NCBI RefSeq assembly: GCF_000311825.1
Contig: NZ_HE978570.1
Location: 58,938 to 122,937, forward strand
Direction of reading: 5' to 3'
DNA from: Peptoniphilus grossensis ph5
Lineage (GTDB): Bacteria > Bacillota > Clostridia > Tissierellales > Peptoniphilaceae
Length of the DNA stretch: 64,000 bases
Position 1 is the first letter of the stretch; every line of letters begins with the position of its first letter. Position numbers and translations under genes: made by a program. This document shows positions 1 to 8,274 of this stretch, piece by piece. Under the pieces are notes generated by a model. It was not told the origin of the DNA and made no database searches. It was given only the letters and a program-made list of their open reading frames with translations.

Positions 1-192
1 ATAAATTTCACTGGGCTTAGTTTTTAAAATTTCTGCAATTTTTATTCTTGAATTTTCAATTGCTGCCCTAGATTTTTGTCCCAGAGAATAAATTGCCGAT
101 GCATTCCCATAATTTTCTCTCAAATAGGGAAGCATGGCATTAAGAACACTTTCTGTTACTTTTGTAGTGGCAGCATTGTCCATGTAAATCAT
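1..192 (-). CDS. Cysteine desulfurase, IscS/NifS type (5' part only, runs off the window)
   Basis: The 64 codons present open with MIYMDNAATT, the signature N-terminus of class-V aminotransferase cysteine desulfurases of the IscS/NifS branch, followed by YGNASAIYSLG. The family is PLP-dependent and takes sulfur from cysteine for Fe-S clusters or tRNA thiolation. The PLP lysine and catalytic cysteine lie beyond the window edge. The ATG at 192 follows a GAGGT ribosome site and lies 7 bp after the Rrf2 gene, so it is probably the last visible gene of the suf transcript. A tRNA-thiolation partner such as mnmA often follows in Bacillota, but that cannot be seen here. It is a second desulfurase, distinct from SufS at 1052-2293. 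Confidence 0.9.
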   Translation of the reverse strand, partial: MIYMDNAATTKVTESVLNAMLPYLRENYGNASAIYSLGQKSRAAIENSRIKIAEILKTKPSEIY

Positions 193-199
193 AATAACC

Positions 200-595
200 T
201 CACATGTCTGCTAGAGTCATGGACTCCATTACATCTTCAATTTGTCCTTGAAGTTTTGATAAAATATCTCTTGTTGCACAATCCTTAAGCTTGCCGCAAT
301 TAGAATTTTTGCCAAGGTCGCAACATGAAAGGGACATGTCTCCTTCAAGGGCATTTATTATTTCTCCAATGGCAATTTCCTTTGGGTCTCTTGAAAGTAC
401 ATAGCCGCCGCCTGCTCCTCTTATAGATTTCACAAGGTCAGCCTTCCTAAGAAGTGTGAAGAGTTGCTCCAAATAAGATTCAGATAAGTTTTCTTCCTTT
501 GCAATATCCTTTAGTGCAATGGGACCCTTGCCCATATTTTCCTTTAAATTATACATTGCCATTAAACCGTAACGGCCTTTTGTAGAAAGTTTCAT
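200..595 (-). CDS. Rrf2 family transcriptional regulator, IscR-like
   Basis: 131 aa, normal for Rrf2 proteins. The N-terminus MKLSTKGRYGL and the winged-helix segment (about residues 25-66, ending GAGGGY) are the Rrf2 hallmark. Cysteines at 91, 92, 100 and 106 sit where IscR holds its [2Fe-2S] cluster. The gene lies between sufU and a second cysteine desulfurase, with SD GAGGTG at the start. In known systems IscR senses cluster sufficiency and controls isc/suf genes, so autoregulation of this operon is the simplest reading. CymR, the cysteine-metabolism repressor, belongs to the same family; the cysteine cluster favours an IscR-type sensor. The target operator was not identified. Confidence 0.88.
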   Translation of the reverse strand: MKLSTKGRYGLMAMYNLKENMGKGPIALKDIAKEENLSESYLEQLFTLLRKADLVKSIRGAGGGYVLSRDPKEIAIGEIINALEGDMSLSCCDLGKNSNCGKLKDCATRDILSKLQGQIEDVMESMTLADM

Positions 596-606
596 TTAAT
601 CACCTC

Positions 607-1062
607 TTATGATGGAATAAAAGATCCTTCTTCTTTATTATTTTCTAACATGTCCTTTAAGGTGTACCAGGAAAGGACTGCGCACTTAACCCTGGCAGGA
701 AGTGTGCTAATGGATTCAAAGGCAATGGCATCGTCAAGATCTTCTAGTTCATCAGGGTCTGTAACTTCTCCCTTTACCATTCCTATAAATTTTTTTGCCC
801 TTTCAATGGCTTTTTCCACCTTTAAGCCCTTTACATTGTCGCACATTATTGATGTAGAAGCTTGTGAAATTGCACAGCCATGACCTGTATAAGAAATGTC
901 TTCTATTATTCCATCTTTTACTTTTAATTCAAGAGTAATTTCATCGCCACAACTTGGATTGTGTCCAAGTTCCTTGTGAGTGTAACCTTCTAATTCATGT
1001 CTATTGTGTTTATTTCTTGAATGTTCCAAAATTAATTCAGTGTAAATATTATCAAGATTCAA
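607..1062 (-). CDS. sufU: SufU, Fe-S assembly sulfur acceptor protein
   Basis: 151 aa. Ligand residues are visible: C38 and D40 in NPSCGD, C63 in GHGCAIS, and C127 in LPARVKCA. In Bacillota SufU is a zinc protein that accepts persulfide sulfur from SufS and passes it to SufB. The start is TTG at 1062 behind GGAGG, and the first 11 bases overlap the end of sufS, which suggests translational coupling. It sits in the canonical sufC-B-D-S-U order. Confidence 0.95.
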   Translation of the reverse strand: MNLDNIYTELILEHSRNKHNRHELEGYTHKELGHNPSCGDEITLELKVKDGIIEDISYTGHGCAISQASTSIMCDNVKGLKVEKAIERAKKFIGMVKGEVTDPDELEDLDDAIAFESISTLPARVKCAVLSWYTLKDMLENNKEEGSFIPS

Positions 1063-2293
1063 TTCCCAAAATCCTCCTTACATCTTCAAGATGTTCTACG
1101 AAATAATCAATTTCTTCCACTGTGTTGTAAATCGCAAAACTTGCTCTACAAGAAAAGTTTGAACCCAAAAATCTATGAAGTGGTTGGGCACAGTGGTGAC
1201 CTGACCTTATGGCAATTCCAAAAGTATCAAGAATTGATGCAACATCGTGAGGGTGAGCTTCTTTAAAGTTAAAAGATATAACTGGCGCCCTGTTCTTGTC
1301 ACTTGTTGTATAAACTTCAAGGTAATCTAATTTTTTTAGTTTGTCGTAAGCATAGTCAGTTAAATATCTTTCATATTCGTCAATTTTATCCATGCCATAC
1401 TTATTTATAAAGTCAATGGCTGCTGCAAGGTTTACTGCCCCTTCAACATTGGCAGTTCCCGCTTCAAATCTTTGTGGTGCATCTAAGAAAGTTGTCTTGT
1501 CTTCGTAAACATATTCGATCATGTCGCCACCTGATAGGAATGGCTCCATTTCATTTAAGAGCTTTTCTTTTCCATAAAGGACGCCAATTCCTAGAGCAGA
1601 ATACATTTTGTGTCCAGAAAAAGCTAAAAAGTCAACATCAAGCTGGCTGACATTTACTTTTCTGTGAGGCACAAGTTGTGCACCGTCTAAAATAATTTTT
1701 GCAGGAGACTTTTCTCTTGCGTATTTAACAATTTTTTCAATGTCAGGATTTGTTCCAACTACATTGGATGCACCTGTTATTGACAAAATTTTTGTCTTTT
1801 CAGTGACTTTTTCTTCAATTTCAGAAAAAGGAATTTGTTTGTCCTCGTCAATGTATAAATATTTTAATTTTGCCCCAGTTTTTTTGGCAACTTCTTGCCA
1901 AGGAACTAGGTTTGAGTGGTGCTCCATTATTGAAATTAAAATTTCGTCGCCCTCACTTAAATTGTTAAGTCCATAGGAGTAGGCAATTAAATTTAGTGCT
2001 TCTGTTGCATTTCTTAAAAATACAATTTCACTTGCCTTTTTTGCTCCCACAAAGTCGGCAACCTTTTGTCTTGCATCTTCATAAACTTCTGTGGACTTCA
2101 TGGCAAGATAGTGAGCTCCCCTGTGGGGGTTTCCATTTTCATTTTCATAAAAATTCTTTATATTTTCTATAATCTCACGAGGCTTTTGTGTAGTTGCCCC
2201 ATTGTCAAAGTAGACAATGTCTTTGCCATTTGGCTTTAATTTTAAAAAGGGAAACTCTTTTCTAATATCTTCAATTTCATTTTTTGTAAACAT
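1052..2293 (-). CDS. sufS: SufS, group II cysteine desulfurase
   Basis: 413 aa, usual length. PLP lysine K229 is in the motif SGHKMYS, and the active-site persulfide cysteine C368 is in RSGHHCAQP, the short-loop form typical of SufS. It converts cysteine to alanine and gives the sulfur to SufU. ATG at 2293 with SD GAGGAAATTAAT; sufD ends one base upstream. It is part of the five-gene SUF operon. Confidence 0.97.
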   Translation of the reverse strand: MFTKNEIEDIRKEFPFLKLKPNGKDIVYFDNGATTQKPREIIENIKNFYENENGNPHRGAHYLAMKSTEVYEDARQKVADFVGAKKASEIVFLRNATEALNLIAYSYGLNNLSEGDEILISIMEHHSNLVPWQEVAKKTGAKLKYLYIDEDKQIPFSEIEEKVTEKTKILSITGASNVVGTNPDIEKIVKYAREKSPAKIILDGAQLVPHRKVNVSQLDVDFLAFSGHKMYSALGIGVLYGKEKLLNEMEPFLSGGDMIEYVYEDKTTFLDAPQRFEAGTANVEGAVNLAAAIDFINKYGMDKIDEYERYLTDYAYDKLKKLDYLEVYTTSDKNRAPVISFNFKEAHPHDVASILDTFGIAIRSGHHCAQPLHRFLGSNFSCRASFAIYNTVEEIDYFVEHLEDVRRILGIES

Positions 2294-2294
2294 A

Positions 2295-3341
2295 TTAATT
2301 TCCTCTCTTTATAATTTTTCTAACTGAATCCCAAACTTCTTCTCTCAACTTTTCATCAGAAAGAGCGTCAATGGCACGAGAAAATTTAGATTCAACTATT
2401 AAGGCTTCAGCTTCTTCGTGGCTAATGCCCCTAGACATTAAATAAAATATTTGGTCCATGTCAAGCTTACCTGCACTTGATGCGTGATTGCCAACTACAT
2501 CGTCTTCGTGGGCAAGCATTAGTGGGACTGATACTGAATGAACTGTGTCGTCAAGTAAAATTGAATACTCTTCTTCTGAGCCAACAGCACCCCTCGCCCC
2601 TTCAATAAATTGTAGGTTTGACTTAAAGTTTTTAAAGGCTCTGTCCTTTAAGGCTCCATTTACCAAAATATCTGACTCAGTTTTTTTGCCCCTGTGGATC
2701 ATGTCGTAATTCATGTTTAGATACTCGTCCTTTTGACCAAAGTAAATTGAATCTACTATTGACTGAGACTTTTCTCCAATTAACTCACACTTATAATTTG
2801 TGTAAAGTTTTCCTGCCCCAAGTTCATATTGGTGAAGAGTTACCTTTGCTCCATCTTCTGTATAAATGCCAATGGATTCAAGGACAAGGGACTTGTCATC
2901 GTCTCTTGCAATGACAAAAACTTCTACTTCAGAATTTTCCTTGGCAAGAACTTTTATTACAGAATTTCTAAATTTTTCACCTTGACCAGAAGATGTGTAG
3001 TCTAAAACTACTTTTAATTTTGAATTTTTTTCTGCAATAATGTGATGGAGATCAAAGAGTTCAGAATAATCGTCATCTAATTCAAATAATTTAAAGTCTT
3101 CTCTCTCTTCACCTTCTTTTGCCTCGTAAGAATTATAATAATTTAAATATTTTCTATTTAATTCTAGTGCATCTTCTGAAATTCCATATTTTATTTTTTC
3201 AAATTCAGAAATTTCTCCTGGATTTTTTTCTCCAACTTCTCTATATAAGATCCCCTTAATTTCAGGAATTTTTATTTTAGTTTCATTTACCCTTAAAAAG
3301 CTAAAAGTCTTAAAGGCAATTTCATTTCCAATTATATTCAT
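2295..3341 (-). CDS. sufD: SufD, Fe-S cluster scaffold subunit
   Basis: 348 aa. The C-terminal half carries the SufBD beta-helix signature: NHASSAGKLDMDQIFYLMSRG closely parallels the end of SufB (GHEAKIGRISDSVIFYLMSRG). SufD pairs with SufB and SufC in the SufBC2D scaffold and is needed for iron entry. The N-terminal 100 residues are poorly conserved, as in other SufD proteins. SD AGGTGAAAG precedes the ATG; the gap to sufB is 7 bp. Confidence 0.93.
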   Translation of the reverse strand: MNIIGNEIAFKTFSFLRVNETKIKIPEIKGILYREVGEKNPGEISEFEKIKYGISEDALELNRKYLNYYNSYEAKEGEEREDFKLFELDDDYSELFDLHHIIAEKNSKLKVVLDYTSSGQGEKFRNSVIKVLAKENSEVEVFVIARDDDKSLVLESIGIYTEDGAKVTLHQYELGAGKLYTNYKCELIGEKSQSIVDSIYFGQKDEYLNMNYDMIHRGKKTESDILVNGALKDRAFKNFKSNLQFIEGARGAVGSEEEYSILLDDTVHSVSVPLMLAHEDDVVGNHASSAGKLDMDQIFYLMSRGISHEEAEALIVESKFSRAIDALSDEKLREEVWDSVRKIIKRGN

Positions 3342-3348
3342 CTTTCAC

Positions 3349-4761
3349 CTACCCAATAGCTCCAACAAGTTCAAGGTTAATGAGGTTGTTCATCTCAACT
3401 GCATACTCCATAGGAAGTTCCTTGGCAATTGGCTCTGCAAATCCTCTTACAACCATTTCCTTTGCCTCTTGTTCTGAAATTCCCCTTGACATCAAATAAA
3501 AAATTACAGAGTCAGAAATTCTTCCGATTTTTGCTTCATGTCCAATGTCGATGTCGTTGTTTTCAATATTTATTGTAGGAATTGTATCAGAGCGAGACAT
3601 TGAGTCAAGCATAAGTGACTCACAGGATGTTGAGTTCTTTGAGCCCACAGCATTTTCCTTTATTTCAACGAGACCCCTATAAATTGCAATTCCGCCAGAT
3701 TTTGAAATTGACTTAGTGTTTATAGTTGACTTAGTGTGTGGTGCTGCGTGAACAACTTGTGCTCCAGTGTCAAGATTTTGTCCTTCACCTGCAAAGGAAA
3801 TGCCCGTAAATTCACTAGATGCATTTTCTCCAACTAAAATTGATGCAGGATAAAGCATTGAAACCTTTGAACCAAAGGAACCTGAAACCCATTCGATTTT
3901 TCCATTTTTTTCAACAATGGCTCTCTTTGTGTTTAAGTTGTACATATTTCTTGACCAGTTTTCAATTGTCGAATATCTAAGAGTTGCTCCTTCGCCAACG
4001 AAAAGTTCAACTGCACCTGCGTGCAAGTTTATTACATTGTACTTTGGAGCAGAGCAGCCTTCTATGAAGTGACAGTAGGCTCCGTCTTCTACGATTATAA
4101 GTGTGTGTTCAAATTGACCTGCACCTGGAGCGTTAAGTCTAAAATAAGATTGTAGAGGTATATCTACATTTACTCCCTTTGGCACATAGACAAAAGAGCC
4201 ACCAGACCAAACTGCATAGTGAAGGGCAGCATACTTGTGAAGCTTTGGAGTGATGCACTTGCTAAAATATTTTTTTACGATTTCTGGATATTTTTTAAGT
4301 CCACTTTCAAAGTCAGTGTAAATAACTCCCTGGTCAGACAAATATTTTTGAATGTTGTGGTAGACTACTTCAGAGTCGTATTGTGCTCCAACACCAGAAA
4401 GCATAGCTTCCTTTTCAGCTTCAGGTATGCCAAGCTTGTCAAAAGTATCTCTTATTTCGTCGGGAACATTTTTCCAGTCGTCAGACATGTCAGCATCAGG
4501 TCTGATATAAGTTGTGATTTTATCCATGTCAACTTCTGAAAGGTCTGGACCCCAGTCAGGATTTTTCTTTTCATTAAAAATCTTTAATGCCTTTAGTCTA
4601 CTTTCAAGCATCCATTCTGGTTCATCTTTTTCAGCAGAAATTTGTCTTACAATTTCTTCTGTAAGTCCCTTTTCAGTCTTGGACCTAAAAGTGAATTTAT
4701 TTTTAATATCATAGACGCCGCGGTCCATGTCTTCTACATAAGTTTTTTCTGTCTTAGCCAA
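3349..4761 (-). CDS. sufB: SufB, Fe-S cluster scaffold subunit
   Basis: 470 aa, full length. The strongly conserved SufB blocks are all present: YIRPDADMSDDWKNVP, the HYAVWSGGSFVYVPKGV block and the EGCSAP segment with its cluster-region cysteine, then SKSGGIAIYRG near the C-terminal third. It is the site of cluster assembly in SufBC2D. The start codon is TTG at 4761, directly abutting the sufC stop (TAA|TTG) behind SD AGAGGTGA. Confidence 0.97.
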   Translation of the reverse strand: MAKTEKTYVEDMDRGVYDIKNKFTFRSKTEKGLTEEIVRQISAEKDEPEWMLESRLKALKIFNEKKNPDWGPDLSEVDMDKITTYIRPDADMSDDWKNVPDEIRDTFDKLGIPEAEKEAMLSGVGAQYDSEVVYHNIQKYLSDQGVIYTDFESGLKKYPEIVKKYFSKCITPKLHKYAALHYAVWSGGSFVYVPKGVNVDIPLQSYFRLNAPGAGQFEHTLIIVEDGAYCHFIEGCSAPKYNVINLHAGAVELFVGEGATLRYSTIENWSRNMYNLNTKRAIVEKNGKIEWVSGSFGSKVSMLYPASILVGENASSEFTGISFAGEGQNLDTGAQVVHAAPHTKSTINTKSISKSGGIAIYRGLVEIKENAVGSKNSTSCESLMLDSMSRSDTIPTINIENNDIDIGHEAKIGRISDSVIFYLMSRGISEQEAKEMVVRGFAEPIAKELPMEYAVEMNNLINLELVGAIG

Positions 4762-5508
4762 TTATTTCACCTCTTCTCTTATCCAATTGAATCCTTCTTT
4801 TTCGATTTTATCAATTAGAGAAGCGTCTCCTTCTTTTACAATTTGTCCGTCTAAAATTACGTGAACAAAATCAGGTTTTATATTATCTATAAGTTCCTTG
4901 TGGTGAGTGATAATTAAAACTGCATTGTCCTTATTTAAAAACTTTTCAATTCCGCTAGAAACTATTCTTGTTGCATCAACATCAAGTCCTGAATCTGTTT
5001 CATCAAGAATGGCAAGCTTTGGATTTAGCATAAGCATTTGAAGAATTTCATTTTTCTTCTTTTCTCCACCAGAGAAGCCAACATTTAAGTATCTCTCTGC
5101 ATAAGAAGAATCCATTTTTAATTCTTCCATTTCCTTTTTGATTTCCTTTTTAAATTTTAAAATAGAAATTGTCTTGTCTTCCTTTAAAGACTTAGCTGTT
5201 CTAATAAAATTTTCTACAGAAATCCCTGGCACTTCTTCTGGACTTTGGAAGGACATAAAAAGTCCCTTGTTAGCTCTCTTGTCTGTTGTAAGGTCGCTTA
5301 TGTCTTCGCCATCTAAAAATATTTTTCCGCTTGTCACATTGTAAACTGGGTTATCCATAATTACATTGGCAAGTGTGGACTTACCTGAACCATTTGGTCC
5401 CATAATTACGTGAACTTCGCCGTAATTAATTTTTAAATTTATATTTTTTAAGATCTCCTTATCTTCCACGCCTGCACTTAAATTTTCTACTCTTAATAAC
5501 TCTGTCAT
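4762..5508 (-). CDS. sufC: SufC, ATPase of the SUF complex
   Basis: 248 aa ABC-type ATPase without membrane segments. Walker A is GPNGSGKST at about residues 37-45, the signature is FSGGEKKK, and Walker B is LAILDETDSGLD, all diagnostic for SufC. The ATG at 5508 is chosen because it follows GGAGG at normal spacing; an in-frame start at 5541 would put the ribosome site inside the gene. It is the first gene of the suf operon, with a promoter-like sequence just upstream. Confidence 0.96.
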   Translation of the reverse strand: MTELLRVENLSAGVEDKEILKNINLKINYGEVHVIMGPNGSGKSTLANVIMDNPVYNVTSGKIFLDGEDISDLTTDKRANKGLFMSFQSPEEVPGISVENFIRTAKSLKEDKTISILKFKKEIKKEMEELKMDSSYAERYLNVGFSGGEKKKNEILQMLMLNPKLAILDETDSGLDVDATRIVSSGIEKFLNKDNAVLIITHHKELIDNIKPDFVHVILDGQIVKEGDASLIDKIEKEGFNWIREEVK

Positions 5509-5567
5509 ACTTCCTCCATTTATAAAAAATAATTCATACAAAATTACTGTGTTTTTTTCTATTAACT

Positions 5568-5595
5568 ATAATAACACAAGTTTTTTAATAATCAA
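5568..5595 (-). promoter_or_regulatory. Probable promoter of the suf operon
   Basis: On the minus strand TTGATT and TATTAT are separated by 16 bp, about 60 bp ahead of the sufC start; TATAGT three bases further on is an alternative -10. The AT-rich stretch would also be the place for an Rrf2 operator, but I see no clear palindrome. Confidence 0.5.
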
Positions 5596-5605
5596 ATATT
5601 TATTG

Positions 5606-5634
5606 CAAATAAAAAACTAGGCTTAACCTAGTTT
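5606..5634 (-). terminator. Rho-independent terminator of the rnhB/UPF0102 operon
   Basis: Perfect 8-bp arms AAACTAGG/CCTAGTTT with a 5-base loop, followed on the minus strand by a T-rich run. The stem reaches into the stop codon of the UPF0102 gene and separates that operon from suf. Confidence 0.85.
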
Positions 5635-5992
5635 ATGAAAGCATAAATGCCGACTCTATGTGATTGATTTCCTTTTCCCTAAAATAAATTTCAATTATGT
5701 CAAAACGCACCATTATGTCAAAAAGATTTTTCTCCATAATATATGCTGTTGCTGTCTGTATTATGTTTTGCATTTTGAATTCAGTGACAGCTTCGTAGGC
5801 GTCGCCATATTTTCTTGAGTTACGAGACTTTACTTCTACAAAAACTATTTCATCCTTGTCCCTTGCTATAATGTCAATCTCTGTCCCAAGAGCCCTGTAA
5901 TTTCTTTCTAATATTACATAGCCCTTTTGCTCCAAAAATTTTGTGGCAATGTCCTCTCCACGATTTCCAAAAAATAAATTGTGTCCTACCAT
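5633..5992 (-). CDS. UPF0102 (YraN) family endonuclease-like protein
   Basis: 119 aa, standard length. The motif set of the YraN family is intact: GEDIATKFLEQKGY, then NYR, GTEIDIIARD and VFVEVKSR, which together form a PD-(D/E)xK nuclease-like core (D and E/K residues in EIDII and EVK). Family members are predicted Holliday-junction-resolvase-like nucleases; the physiological substrate is not established. It overlaps rnhB by 7 bp, an arrangement common in Bacillota. Confidence 0.92.
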   Translation of the reverse strand: MVGHNLFFGNRGEDIATKFLEQKGYVILERNYRALGTEIDIIARDKDEIVFVEVKSRNSRKYGDAYEAVTEFKMQNIIQTATAYIMEKNLFDIMVRFDIIEIYFREKEINHIESAFMLS

Positions 5993-6603
5993 GATTTTAT
6001 ATTCTTCAAAAAAGATTTTCTGTGCATTACTGTTGGACCATAAGCCTTAAGTGCCTCTCTGTGATACTTTGTGGCATAGCCCTTGTGCTTTTCAATGCCG
6101 TAGTGAGGATATTCTTCTGCCCACTTGTCACAAAGATTATCCCTATAGACCTTTGCAATTATAGAGGCGCAGGCAATGGAGTAGCAGGACTCGTCGCCCT
6201 TAATGATTGCTTTCTGAAAAATTCCTGTTTCAATTGTCTCTGCATCTATTAGAACGCAATCTGCACTAACTTTTTTGCCTTCCTTGTCACGCAAATTTTC
6301 AAGAGCATTTATCATGGAAATGTGTGTCGCCATTTTTATATTTACCTTGTCAATTATATCTGGGTTTGCTCTTCCTATGCCAACAGCAAGGCAAGACTCC
6401 AAAATTTTTGGGTAAAGTTCTTCTCTCTTTTTGGGACTAAGTTTTTTTGAATCATTTACTCCCTCGATGAAGTCATCCTTGGGCATAATAATTGCACAGG
6501 AAACTACATCGCCAAAGAGGCAACCCCTGCCAACTTCGTCAATGCCGCAGATATTTTTGTATCCCTTTTCGTAATATTCATTTTCAAAATTATAAAAATT
6601 CAT
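5986..6603 (-). CDS. rnhB: Ribonuclease HII
   Basis: 205 aa. The N-terminal catalytic motif CGIDEVGRG (D22, E23) and the later DAE and SIIAKVYRD segments mark type 2 RNase H, which cuts RNA in RNA-DNA hybrids and removes misincorporated ribonucleotides. The start overlaps the end of rbgA by 14 bp, so it is translated with its neighbours. The order rbgA-rnhB-yraN is widespread in Bacillota. Confidence 0.96.
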   Translation of the reverse strand: MNFYNFENEYYEKGYKNICGIDEVGRGCLFGDVVSCAIIMPKDDFIEGVNDSKKLSPKKREELYPKILESCLAVGIGRANPDIIDKVNIKMATHISMINALENLRDKEGKKVSADCVLIDAETIETGIFQKAIIKGDESCYSIACASIIAKVYRDNLCDKWAEEYPHYGIEKHKGYATKYHREALKAYGPTVMHRKSFLKNIKSW

Positions 6604-7441
6604 TGGGCTCCTCCAAAGTTATTCTTCCAAGAGTTCCCTTTCTAAATTCGTCTAAGATAATTCCAGAAACTTTTTCATAATCTATGAGACCCCCACGCAT
6701 AAGGGCACCCCTGTTTTTTCCAATTTCATCCATAATTTCAAGGGGCGACATTTCTTTTATGTCAGAAATTTTATATCTCTCTTCAAGAAAAGCTGGTGCA
6801 ATATTTTTTAATTTTTCAATTAATTTTAAAGCTAGAGTTTCCCTATCCATAATTTCATCTTTTATGGCACCAGTAAAGGCAAGGTTAAGTCCAACCTTTT
6901 CTTCGAACTTTGGCCACAAAACTCCTGGCGTGTCTAGGAGATGAAGCTTTGAGTGAATCTTTATCCACTGATTTGTCTTTGTAACTCCAGGTCTATTGCC
7001 AGTCCTTGCAGATTTCGTGCCAGAAATTGAATTTATAAAAGTTGACTTGCCAGAATTTGGTATGCCCACAATCATTGCACGAAGTGGACCCTTTTTTAGA
7101 CCCTTGTCCTGGAATTTTTTTATCTCCTCTGCCATGAGTTCTTCAGATTTTTTTACAACTAAATTTACATTGGGCTTCATGGCATTGTAAGAAATTGCAA
7201 AATTATTTTCGTCAGTGATTTTTTCCATCCACTCTTCATTTAATTTTGGATCTGATAAATCAGACTTGTTAAATATTAAAAGTCTCTTTTTATTTTTTAA
7301 AAGGTCCTTAAAGAGAGGGTTCCTACTTGAATAGGGAATGCGAGAGTCAATTATCTCGATTACAAAATCCACGAGTTTTAATTTTTCCTCAATGTCTTCT
7401 ATGGTCTTTTTCATGTGACCTGGATACCAGTTAATATTCAT
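6590..7441 (-). CDS. rbgA: Ribosome biogenesis GTPase YlqF/RbgA
   Basis: 283 aa. This is a circularly permuted GTPase: G4 (NKSD, residues 58-61) comes before G1 (GIPNSGKST, 126-134) and G3 (DTPG, 170-173). The N-terminus NINWYPGHMKK is typical. RbgA acts in late 50S subunit maturation. The ATG directly follows the TAA of the preceding HAD gene (TAAATG), so translation is probably coupled. Confidence 0.96.
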   Translation of the reverse strand: MNINWYPGHMKKTIEDIEEKLKLVDFVIEIIDSRIPYSSRNPLFKDLLKNKKRLLIFNKSDLSDPKLNEEWMEKITDENNFAISYNAMKPNVNLVVKKSEELMAEEIKKFQDKGLKKGPLRAMIVGIPNSGKSTFINSISGTKSARTGNRPGVTKTNQWIKIHSKLHLLDTPGVLWPKFEEKVGLNLAFTGAIKDEIMDRETLALKLIEKLKNIAPAFLEERYKISDIKEMSPLEIMDEIGKNRGALMRGGLIDYEKVSGIILDEFRKGTLGRITLEEPNEFL

Positions 7442-8267
7442 TTAATCACCAAATAAAACCTTGTCTAAAATTTTTACTGCTCCATCGTTGTTGTTGTCGT
7501 AGTCAGACACAACATCGGCCGCCTCTCTTAGTCTTTCAACTCCATTTTTCATGGCAATGCCAAGGCCAACAGACTTTATAAGCATTACATCGTTGGAGTC
7601 GTCGCCAATTGCTGCAACATCTTTTAAGTCAATGTTCCTAATTTCTGCGTATTTTTTTACGCCGTAAAATTTGTCGCCAGATTTTTGCAAGACTTCAAGC
7701 ATCCACTTTGGCTCTCTTCTAATTTTCATGATGTGAAAATTAAATCTATCAGAAATTTCGTCTCTCATCCTATTTCTAAGGCCTACTAAATCGTCATGGC
7801 TGCCTGCAAAGACAATGGAAAGAGGATTGCCCACTAAGTTGTCAAAATCATCTAATCCTAGATTTCTTCCCCTAAAGGCGTCCACATAAGTGCCCTCAAA
7901 ATTTGTAAAATTCTTTTTCTTGTAGACAAGATCAATCCCGTCATCTCTCTATGTGAAGTGATGTAAAAACTTTGTCATTGTCATCAAAGGCCATGACCCT
8001 CTTTAAATCCTCGTCACTAATTGGATTTACATAATGAACCTTGCCAGATAAATTATCTCTAATTACATTTCCATTGTTGCAAATTAAATCTATGTCAACC
8101 TTGTTTCCCACAAATTTATGGGCAGAATAGTATTCTCTTCCCGTGGCTACCACTGGAATAATATTATTTGATTTTAGTTTTTTTACAAAGGATTCAAAAC
8201 TCTCTGTAATGACCTTATCTGTAGTCAAAAGAGTTTCGTCTAAATCCATAGAAACCATTTTAATCAT
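7442..8267 (-). pseudogene. Cof-type HAD phosphatase, frameshifted
   Basis: Two adjoining reading frames together make one Cof/HAD-IIB hydrolase. The 5' part (8267 to about 7941) has the nucleophile motif SMDLDETLL and VVATGRE; the 3' part (to 7442) has the C-terminal metal motif AIGDDSNDVMLI. The first frame stops at a TGA just after HIER, and the second resumes immediately with DDGIDLVYKKKNF. The break lies in a (GA)3 repeat at about 7944-7953; one extra GA unit would join the frames exactly. SD and ATG at 8267 are intact and both flanking genes are in frame. It may be a real mutation, a switchable repeat or a sequencing error. Confidence 0.85.
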
Positions 8268-8274
8268 AAATCAC

